Shown piece after piece: positions 57,906 through 64,000 of a stretch of DNA of 64,000 nucleotides. The stretch comes from Streptomyces iconiensis. GTDB lineage: Bacteria; Actinomycetota; Actinomycetes; Streptomycetales; Streptomycetaceae. The notes under the pieces were generated by a model. It was not told the origin of the DNA. It ran no database searches and saw only the letters and a list, made by a program, of their open reading frames with translations. Location of the stretch: the NCBI RefSeq assembly GCF_028657195.3, contig NZ_JANCPR020000014.1, positions 1-64,000 on the forward strand, given 5' to 3'. Both the position numbers and the translations under genes were made by a program. The number at the start of each line of letters is the position of its first letter. Position 1 is the stretch's first letter.

Positions 57906-59270
57906 ATGACAACCGTGGCCGGCAAGCCAGCCCTTGGCTCCATCGCCGCACGGCTCGAACGGCTCCCGCACTCGCGCTGGCACGTCAAGGTCCGATTCCT
58001 GATCGGCGCCGTCACCTTCTTCGAAGCGTTCGACCAGTTGCTGGCCGCCTCGGCCCTGCCCGTCCTGATGAAGGAATGGCACCTGACCACGGGGCAGGCG
58101 ACGCTCGCCGTGTCCTCGGGCTCCGTCGGCATGCTGCTCGGCGCGCTGGCGGCCGGCTGGATGGGGGACAGGATCGGGCGGGTGCGTACCGTCGCGCTCG
58201 GTGTCGCCGTCACGGGCCTCGCCAGCCTGGCCGTCGCCCTCGCGGGCGGGCTGGAGAGCTTCTCGCTCTTCCGGTTCGTCCAGGGCCTCGGTATCGGCGG
58301 CGTCGTACCCGTCGCCGCCACCTACATCAACGAGATCGCCCGCTCCGACAAGCGGGGCAGGTTCGTCCTGCTCTACGAGATGATCTTCCCCGCGGGGCTG
58401 GCCGCTGCCAGCCTGGTCGCCGTCTGGGTGGTGCCCAACCTCGGCTGGCGTGCGATGTTCGTCATCGGCGCCCTTCCCGTGGTGATCGCCGTCCTGCTGC
58501 CGCGTCATGTGGCCGAGTCACCACGCTGGTTGCTCTCCCGTGGCAGGACCGAGGATGCCGAGCGGGAGATCGCGCGCATCGAGGTGGAGGTCGCCCGCCA
58601 TACGGCCGCGCCGCTGCCTGCCGCGACGGCCGACATCCCCGACGAGACGGGTCAGGGCAGGCTGCGCGACCTGTTCAGGGGGCGCTATCTGCGCCGTACG
58701 GCGGTGCTCTCCGGCCTGTGGTTCGTCGCCTACTACCTCAACCACGGCATCTCCACCTGGCTGCCTTCGCTCTACACCGACCGGTTCGGCCTGGACCTGA
58801 CCACCGCGCTCGTCTACACCCTGCTCAGCAACATCACCGGCGTGTTCGGCACCTTCGTGGCCGCCATGGTGATCGACCGCATCGGCCGCCGCCCCGCGCT
58901 CGTGGCCGCGCTGAGCGGAGCCACGCTCTTCCTGGGGGTGCTCGCGCTGGCCGGCGCCGTCTCCGGGGGCCAGGTCGCCCTCTTCGCCTCGTGCACGACC
59001 ATGTGCCTGTACGCGGTCAATGCGGGGCTCTATCTGTACTCGCCCGAGCTGTACCCCACTTCCAACCGGGCCAAGGGCGCCGCTTTCGGCGGCCTGTGGA
59101 ACCGCGTCGGCGTCATCGTCGGCCCGATCGTCGTCGGCGCCATCACCGCCTCGGGCGGCGGCCTCGAACTCGTCTTCGCGCAGCTCGCCGTGGTGGCGGG
59201 GATCGGCGCTGTCATCGCGCTGTGCGCCGTCGAGACCAAGGGCAAGACGCTGGAGCAGCTCAACTCCTGA
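57906..59270 (+). CDS. MFS aromatic acid:H+ symporter (AAHS type)
   Basis: A 454-residue, 12-TM transporter. FFEAFDQLLAASALPVLMKEW has the Asp in TM1 typical of the AAHS/sugar-porter group; GWMGDRIGRVRTVALG is the loop 2-3 motif; VPVAATYINEIARSDKRGR follows TM4, and a second DRIGRRPALVAA appears in loop 8-9. Likely imports the aromatic acid degraded by the operon. ATG follows GGAAGGA. Confidence 0.88.
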   Translation: MTTVAGKPALGSIAARLERLPHSRWHVKVRFLIGAVTFFEAFDQLLAASALPVLMKEWHLTTGQATLAVSSGSVGMLLGALAAGWMGDRIGRVRTVALGVAVTGLASLAVALAGGLESFSLFRFVQGLGIGGVVPVAATYINEIARSDKRGRFVLLYEMIFPAGLAAASLVAVWVVPNLGWRAMFVIGALPVVIAVLLPRHVAESPRWLLSRGRTEDAEREIARIEVEVARHTAAPLPAATADIPDETGQGRLRDLFRGRYLRRTAVLSGLWFVAYYLNHGISTWLPSLYTDRFGLDLTTALVYTLLSNITGVFGTFVAAMVIDRIGRRPALVAALSGATLFLGVLALAGAVSGGQVALFASCTTMCLYAVNAGLYLYSPELYPTSNRAKGAAFGGLWNRVGVIVGPIVVGAITASGGGLELVFAQLAVVAGIGAVIALCAVETKGKTLEQLNS

Positions 59271-59379
59271 CGGCCTTTCCCGACGCCGCCCCGTCGGCCA
59301 CGCCGGGAGGAGGAACGGGAGGGGGTGCCCCGTGCCCGTGCCCTTCGCGGCTCCGGGACACCGTCCCCTCCGCCGCCCG

Positions 59380-59451
59380 CTCACGGGGAGAGGACCCGGC
59401 CCGCTCACGAGGAGAGGACCCCACCCGTCCACGGGGAGAGGACCCCGTTCG
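59380..59451 (+). repeat. Three 24-bp tandem repeats
   Basis: Three head-to-tail 24-base units (core CACGGGGAGAGGACCC) in the gap between the MFS and MarR genes, with two to six mismatches. No gene. Confidence 0.88.
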
Positions 59452-59534
59452 CGGCGTACATGCCCCTCATCCCCTCAGGGGTAAGATTCTCAGGCACGTG
59501 AGAAACCGGGTCGGAGCCTGGCGAGGGGACGAGG

Positions 59535-60065
59535 ATGGCTGGATCAAGGCGTGTGGCACCGGACGCCGTTGCGAAGGTGATCGAGGACTGGGCACGCGAG
59601 AGGCCCGAGCTGGACACGAGCCCGCTGGAGGTTCTCGCCCGGCTCCACCGTTCCTTCCTGCGCTACAGCGCCAGGCTGACCGCCTCGATAGAGAGCCACG
59701 GGCTGTCCGTCGCGGGCTTCGACGTGCTCACGGCGCTGCGGCGGTCGGGCGAGCCGTACCGGCTGACGGCGGGGCAGCTCGCCGACTCCGGGCTCGTCTC
59801 GTCCGCGGGCGTGACGCTGCGGATCGACCGCCTGGAGAAGGACGGCCTGATCACCCGGGAACGCGAACCCGGCGACCGCAGGGTCGTCTACTCGTGCCTC
59901 ACCGAGAAGGGGCGCGAGACGGTGGACACCGTCTTCGCCGAGCACCTGGACAACGAACACCACATGCTCCAGGGCCTTTCACCGTCCGAGCGCCGTCAAC
60001 TGGCCAGGCTGCTGCGCAAGTTGGAGACCTCCATCCTCGACTCCAACGAACAGCGCGCCGACTGA
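59535..60065 (+). CDS. MarR-family transcriptional regulator
   Basis: A 176-residue MarR protein. Winged HTH at about 70-125: LTAGQLADSGLVSSAGVTLR, IDRLEKDGLITRE and wing REPGDRRVVY. Dimerisation helices flank it. It is the only regulator in the aromatic region and the natural candidate for the GCTAAGCNCTTAA sites; ligand probably a pathway acyl-CoA or aromatic acid. ATG 59535 with GAGGGG; TAAGAT at 59482 may be its -10. Confidence 0.9.
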   Translation: MAGSRRVAPDAVAKVIEDWARERPELDTSPLEVLARLHRSFLRYSARLTASIESHGLSVAGFDVLTALRRSGEPYRLTAGQLADSGLVSSAGVTLRIDRLEKDGLITREREPGDRRVVYSCLTEKGRETVDTVFAEHLDNEHHMLQGLSPSERRQLARLLRKLETSILDSNEQRAD

Positions 60066-60124
60066 GAGCGCGCACCGCGCGCCGGCTGAGAGCGGGCCCC
60101 GCGCGCCGAGTTGGGCGCGGCGCG
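60053..60124 (+). repeat. 24-bp tandem repeat over the MarR stop codon
   Basis: Three 24-base units beginning GCGCGCCGACTGAGAGCG; the first contains the MarR stop codon (CGACTGA), the second matches at 21 of 24 positions, the third is decayed. Confidence 0.88.
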
Positions 60125-60255
60125 GCCCCTGTCAGGGCAGGGGCTTCGCGCCACAGCGACTCCATAAGGACAACGCGTACAGCGGGTACGGCGTTTCCCG
60201 CCACTGCGGTCCGTGGCATGGTGACTCCGGGGCGTGAGTCGTAAGCTGCCGTGCC

Positions 60256-61242
60256 ATGAGGATCCGACTCAGCACGCTTCAGGTGCGGTTGGCCGCCGCT
60301 GTGACGCTCTCCGCCCTGCTGCTGACCGGCTGCGGAAGCGACTCCGGCAGCACGTCGGACGCGGGGGACGGGCCGGAGAAGAAGACCCTCACCGTCGCCG
60401 CGCTGCCGCTCGCCGACGCGGCCGGCCTGCAGATCGCCCTCGACAGGAAGCTCTTCGAGAAGGAAGGGCTCAGCGTCCGCGTCCAGCCCGTGCAGCAGAG
60501 CGTCCAGGCGCTGCCCGCGCTGGCCAAGGGGCAGGTGGACGTCATCGCGGGTGCCAATTACGTCAGCTTCCTCCAGGCCAGGGAGAAGGGCACCCTCAAG
60601 ACGCTCTTCCTCGCCGAGGCCGCGCGCAACGCGCCGCACATGATGGACGTCCTGGTGCCCCCTGACTCGGACATCCGCAGCGCCAAGGACCTCAAGGGCA
60701 AGCGCGTCGCGGTCAACATCCTCAACAACATCCAGTCGCTCACCCTCAACGGCATCCTGCGCGAGAAGGGCGCGGGGCGCCCGGAGTACCGGCAGGTGCC
60801 GTTCCCGCAGATGGGCACCGTGCTCAAGCGCGGCCAGGTGGACGCCGTGCACGTGGCGGAGCCGTTCCGTACGGCGCTCAAGCGCGAGCTGAAGGCCCGT
60901 ACCGTCGTGGACGGTGCCGCTCGGCCCGCCGATGCCATCCCGCTCAGCGGGTACGCGACCACCGAGGGGTTCGCCGAGAAGAACCCCCGTACGGCCGCCG
61001 CTTTCGCCCGCGCGATCAACAAGGCGCAGGCCGTCGCTGCGAAGGACCGCGGCGCCGTCGAGAAGGCGCTGCCCTCCTACACCAAGATCAAGCCGGCGGA
61101 GGCGTCGGCGATCGGGCTGCCGGCCTTCCCCGACCGGCCAGGGGCAGGCCAACTCGACCGGCTCATCGCCCTGATGAAGGACCAGGACCTGCTGAAGAAG
61201 GACCTGGCCGCCTCCGACGTGCTGTACGAGCCGGGTAAGTGA
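60256..61242 (+). CDS. ABC transporter substrate-binding lipoprotein (SsuA/NMT1-like)
   Basis: A 328-residue lipoprotein with lipobox LLLTGC (Cys26). The body is of the NMT1/SsuA type (LTVAALPLADAAGLQIALDR, LPALAKGQVDVIAGANY, LKGKRVAVNILNN, VDAVHVAEPF). Family members bind taurine, sulfonates, thiamine precursors or aromatic acids. TAAGCT 8 nt before ATG 60256 allows a leaderless start. Overlaps the permease (GTGA). Confidence 0.9.
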   Translation: MRIRLSTLQVRLAAAVTLSALLLTGCGSDSGSTSDAGDGPEKKTLTVAALPLADAAGLQIALDRKLFEKEGLSVRVQPVQQSVQALPALAKGQVDVIAGANYVSFLQAREKGTLKTLFLAEAARNAPHMMDVLVPPDSDIRSAKDLKGKRVAVNILNNIQSLTLNGILREKGAGRPEYRQVPFPQMGTVLKRGQVDAVHVAEPFRTALKRELKARTVVDGAARPADAIPLSGYATTEGFAEKNPRTAAAFARAINKAQAVAAKDRGAVEKALPSYTKIKPAEASAIGLPAFPDRPGAGQLDRLIALMKDQDLLKKDLAASDVLYEPGK

Positions 61243-62015
61243 AGCGCGGCGAGGCGCTGTTGGGCTGCGCCGGGGCGGCCGGCGCCTTCGCCGTCTGCGA
61301 AACGCTGAGCCGTACCGGGCTGGTGCCCAGCGCCGACCTGCCGCCCGCCTCCGAGGTGCTGGCCCGCGCCGTCGAACTGGGCGGCCAGGCCGCCTTCCTG
61401 GACGGCGTCGCCGCCACCCTCCAGGCGTGGGCCGGCGGGCTCGGGCTGGCCTGCGCGCTGGCCGTACCGCTGGGGCTGCTGCTCGGCAGCGTTCCCGCGG
61501 CGAACACGGCGGCGCGGGTACTGATCGAGTTCCTGCGCCCGGTCCCGTCCGTCGCGCTGATCCCGCTGGTGTCGCTGCTGCTGGGCTCGGGCACCGCGAC
61601 GACCGTCACGCTGGTCACCTACGCGGCGGTGTGGCCGATCCTGTTCAACACGGTCTACGGGATGGGGGAGACCGACCCGGTCGCCAAGGACACGCTGCGC
61701 GCCTTCGGTTTCGGGCGGTTCGCCGTGGTGCTGCGGGTCGCGCTGCCGTCGGCGGCGCCGTTCATCGCGGCCGGTATCCGCATCTCGGCCGCCACCGCGC
61801 TGATCCTGGCGGTGGCCACCGAGATACTGGCCGGTTTCGGTGAGGGGCTCGGCATCTTCGTCGCCCAGGCGGGCACCGCCACCGACGGCACCCGCGACGT
61901 ACTGGCCGGAGTGGTGTGGGCCGGGCTGCTCGGGCTCGTCATCAACTCCCTGCTCGTGGGCGCCGAACGCCGCCTCTTCCCCTGGACCCCCGACCACCGG
62001 GCACGCCGCGCATGA
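61239..62015 (+). CDS. ABC transporter permease (SsuC-like) 1
   Basis: A 258-residue inner-membrane permease with about six TM segments and the coupling EAA-type loop ETDPVAKDTLRAFGFGRF. GTG 61239 overlaps the binding-protein stop. ATGA overlap to permease 2. Confidence 0.9.
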   Translation: MKRGEALLGCAGAAGAFAVCETLSRTGLVPSADLPPASEVLARAVELGGQAAFLDGVAATLQAWAGGLGLACALAVPLGLLLGSVPAANTAARVLIEFLRPVPSVALIPLVSLLLGSGTATTVTLVTYAAVWPILFNTVYGMGETDPVAKDTLRAFGFGRFAVVLRVALPSAAPFIAAGIRISAATALILAVATEILAGFGEGLGIFVAQAGTATDGTRDVLAGVVWAGLLGLVINSLLVGAERRLFPWTPDHRARRA

Positions 62016-63001
62016 CCGGCGGACACCCGGCCACCGGGAGCACGGAGCGTGCAGCCGGAGCGGGTGCCGGAGCGGGTGCCGGAGCTGAAGCCGGGGCCGG
62101 AGCTGAAGCCGGAGCCGGTGTCGGTGTCGGTGCCGGAGCCGGTGTCGGAGCTGGTGCTGGAGCTGGAGCCGGGGTTGGAGCGGGGGTTGGGGCCGCACCG
62201 GGGCCCGGCTCCCGGCGCACGCGTACGCGCTCCCTGCCGCGTACGCTCCTGCTGCACCTCGGCGTCCCCGTCGCGGCCGTCGCCGCGTGGCAGGTGGCGG
62301 CCGAGGCGCACGGCAGCGTGTTCTTCCCGCCGCCTGCGCGGATCGTGGCGCACGCGTACGACCTGTGGTTCTCGGGCCCGGCCCGGCGGCTGTTCCTGAC
62401 CGACGACGCGGTCGCCAATCTGCTGCCCAGCATCGGCCGGGTGCTCGCCGGTTTCGCGCTGGCCGCGCTCGCGGGAATCGTGCTGGGGCTGCTGCTCGGC
62501 CGCTCCCGTACGGCGTACGCGCTGTGCGACCCGGTGCTCCAGTTCGCCAGGGCCGTGCCGCCGCCCGCGCTGGTTCCGGTGTCCGTCGTCTTCTTCGACC
62601 TCGGTACGTCGATGCAGCTCGCCGCGATCGTCTTCAGCGCGGTATGGCCCGTACTGATCAACACGGCGGACGGGGTGCGCGGCGTCGAACCGTTGCGGCT
62701 GGACGTCGCTGCGGTGCTGCGGATGCCGCTCGCCGCGCGGATCCGGCTGCTGTACCTGCCCTCGGCACTGCCCCGGATCTTCGCGGGGCTGCGGCTGAGC
62801 CTGGCGCTCTCGCTGATCCTGATGGTCTTCTCCGAACTGCTGCCCGGCACGGCCGACGGCATCGGCTTCCAGCTCGTCGACGCCCAGACCCGCTCCGACC
62901 TGCTCACCGTCTGGGCCGTCCTGCTGTTCCTCGGCGTACTCGGCCATCTGCTCAACACCCTGCTGCTCGCCCTCGAACGACTCGTACACACAGCGCCGTG
63001 A
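62012..63001 (+). CDS. ABC transporter permease (SsuC-like) 2 with repeat N-terminus
   Basis: A 329-residue permease. Residues 16-60 are a GAGAGAGAEAGAGAEAG low-complexity extension; the permease fold starts near 75 (LLLHLGVPVAAVAAWQVAAE). EAA-type loop VEPLRLDVAAVLRMPLAARI. ATG 62012 overlaps permease 1 stop (ATGA). Two permeases imply a heterodimeric channel; no ATPase gene lies between here and 64000. Confidence 0.88.
   Translation: MTGGHPATGSTERAAGAGAGAGAGAEAGAGAEAGAGVGVGAGAGVGAGAGAGAGVGAGVGAAPGPGSRRTRTRSLPRTLLLHLGVPVAAVAAWQVAAEAHGSVFFPPPARIVAHAYDLWFSGPARRLFLTDDAVANLLPSIGRVLAGFALAALAGIVLGLLLGRSRTAYALCDPVLQFARAVPPPALVPVSVVFFDLGTSMQLAAIVFSAVWPVLINTADGVRGVEPLRLDVAAVLRMPLAARIRLLYLPSALPRIFAGLRLSLALSLILMVFSELLPGTADGIGFQLVDAQTRSDLLTVWAVLLFLGVLGHLLNTLLLALERLVHTAP
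62047..62200 (+). repeat. GC-rich 6/12/18-bp repeat in permease 2
   Basis: Units such as GGAGCGGGTGCC and GGAGCTGAAGCCGG repeat in frame and encode the Gly-Ala extension of permease 2, directly after the gene junction. Confidence 0.85.
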
Positions 63002-63058
63002 CCCCGGAAGTCCCGTACACCACCGCCCCGTTCGCCCCCGGCCCGCACGACCGAACCC

Positions 63059-63137
63059 GCACGCACCCGAGAACCCCGCACGCACCCGAGAACCCTGTAC
63101 GCACCGAACCCGTACGCATCAGAGAACCCCGTACGCA
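63059..63137 (+). repeat. 19-bp tandem repeat leading into a ribosome site
   Basis: GCACGCACCCGAGAACCCC (63059), GCACGCACCCGAGAACCCT (63078), a shortened copy (63097) and GTACGCATCAGAGAACCCC (63112); the next partial unit reads GTACGCACCTGAGGAGG, that is, the ribosome site of the decarboxylase arises in the repeat. Confidence 0.85.
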
Positions 63138-63155
63138 CCTGAGGAGGTGGCCCTC

Positions 63156-64000
63156 ATGGCCGTGCCCCCGACCGTTCGCGAGGCCGTCGTCGCGCTGTGC
63201 CGGGACACCGGCATGACGACGGTCTTCGGCAACCCGGGCTCCACCGAACTGCGGATGTTCCGCGACTGGCCGGACGACTTCCGTTACGTGCTGGGCCTCC
63301 AGGAGTCCACAGCCGTCGCCATGGCGGCCGGGCACGCGCTGGGTACGGGCCGCGCAGCGCTGGTCAGCCTGCACTCGGCCGGCGGGGTCGGGCACGCGCT
63401 CGGCGCGGTCTTCAACGCCTACCGCGACCGGGTGCCCGTGGTCGTCGTCGCGGGCCAGCAGACCCGCGCGCTGCTCCCGCTGCGGCCCTTCCTCGGCGCG
63501 GACGAGCCGACCCGCTTCCCCGAGCCGTACGTGAAGTTCGCGCGCCAGCCCGAGCGCGCGGCGGACGTGCCGGCCGCGCTCGCCGAGGCGCACCGGGTGG
63601 CCATGTCGCACCCGCGCGGGCCGGTCTTCCTGTCCGTACCGGAGGACGACTGGGACCGGCCGGCCGCTTACGTGCCCCCTCGTACGGTGTACAGCGCGCA
63701 CACCGCCGACCCCGGTGTCCTCGCCCGGCTCGCCCACCGGCTCGACACCGCTGCCCGTCCCGCGCTGGTCGTCGGCCCCGGCGTGGACGACGAGCACGCC
63801 ACCCGCGAGGTCACCGAACTCGCCGAAAGGACCCGCGCCGCCGTGTGGATCAGCCCGCTGTCAGGGCGCTCAGGATTCGACGAACGGCACCCGCTCTTCC
63901 AGGGCTTCCTGCCACCCGTACCCGACCGGCTCGCGGCCCAACTCGCCCCGTACGACCTCGTGGTGGCGCTCGGCGCACCGCTGTTCACCTACCACGTGGA
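63156..64000 (+). CDS. Benzoylformate decarboxylase-like ThDP enzyme (partial, runs off the window)
   Basis: The first 281 residues of a ThDP decarboxylase. All benzoylformate decarboxylase landmarks of the N-terminal domain are present: Ser29 in GNPGSTEL, Glu50 in GLQESTA, His73 in SLHSAGG, then VVVVAGQQTRALLPL and GPVFLSVPEDDW. Expected reaction: phenylglyoxylate (or a ring-substituted form) to benzaldehyde and CO2; the aldehyde dehydrogenase at 56020 would then form benzoate. ATG 63156 follows GAGGAGGTGG. The C-terminal ThDP-binding part lies beyond 64000. Confidence 0.9.
   Translation, partial: MAVPPTVREAVVALCRDTGMTTVFGNPGSTELRMFRDWPDDFRYVLGLQESTAVAMAAGHALGTGRAALVSLHSAGGVGHALGAVFNAYRDRVPVVVVAGQQTRALLPLRPFLGADEPTRFPEPYVKFARQPERAADVPAALAEAHRVAMSHPRGPVFLSVPEDDWDRPAAYVPPRTVYSAHTADPGVLARLAHRLDTAARPALVVGPGVDDEHATREVTELAERTRAAVWISPLSGRSGFDERHPLFQGFLPPVPDRLAAQLAPYDLVVALGAPLFTYHV

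Noticed and set aside
1..64000. tRNA, rRNA, insertion sequence or integrase
   Set aside because: No cloverleaf-like tDNA, rRNA conserved word, transposase motif or flanking direct/inverted repeats was recognised by eye; a dedicated scan could still find a short RNA.

Overview
The window is very GC-rich actinobacterial chromosome, almost certainly Streptomyces or a close relative. The third codon position is strongly G/C. Genes sit in tightly packed operons with ATGA, GTGA and even CTGA stop/start overlaps, and several starts look leaderless with a -10 hexamer about 7 nt upstream. Typical Streptomyces families occur: WhiJ/AbaA-type XRE + DUF397 + ATPase sets, DUF6879, mycothiol-linked DinB and MDMPI proteins, and the Nif3 / zinc-ribbon / RNase H-phosphatase operon. 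I saw no rRNA, tRNA, insertion sequence, prophage or CRISPR array.

Layout. 0-6.2 kb: a methyltransferase, then a two-gene unit of membrane-anchored cysteine-rich proteins duplicated in tandem. 6.2-9.9 kb and 20.5-23.8 kb: two acyl-CoA/steroid-type beta-oxidation loci (fused acyl-CoA dehydrogenase, SCP-x-type thiolase; MaoC hydratase, zinc alcohol dehydrogenase, Hsd4A-like SDR), each preceded by a site like the mycobacterial KstR operator. 9.9-14.4 kb: developmental-type regulators. 14.4-20.3 kb: acyltransferase, secreted FG-GAP protein, DHA2 exporter, NarL/DesK-type two-component pair. 23.8-27.1 kb: hypothetical proteins and a siderophore-binding lipoprotein with an iron-box candidate. 27.3-30.1 kb: housekeeping Nif3 operon. 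30.2-47 kb: mostly single metabolic genes (KDPG aldolase, YaaA, Tat-exported FAD oxidase, Uma2, GNATs, DinB, RibD-like reductase, radical SAM, MDMPI, DUF2867 SDR, erythromycin-esterase family).

47.1-64.0 kb: a large aromatic-acid catabolic region. A divergent promoter at 57.7-57.9 kb carries two copies of a GCTAAGCNCTTAA site. It drives an eleven-gene leftward operon (aldehyde dehydrogenase, extradiol VOC dioxygenase, aspartate-dehydrogenase-like protein, alpha/beta hydrolase, cupin, two SDRs, ThDP enzyme, VanB-type reductase, small protein, Rieske oxygenase) and a rightward AAHS-type transporter followed by a MarR regulator, an SsuA/NMT1-type ABC importer and a benzoylformate decarboxylase cut by the window end. 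Normal lower meta-pathway genes (hydratase, aldolase) are absent, so the route looks non-canonical.

A pattern that runs through the window is short tandem duplication (13-26 bp, often exactly 15, 18 or 24 bp) placed on stop codons, intercistronic junctions and N-terminal coding ends. In some cases the repeat carries a Shine-Dalgarno sequence and start codon with it.
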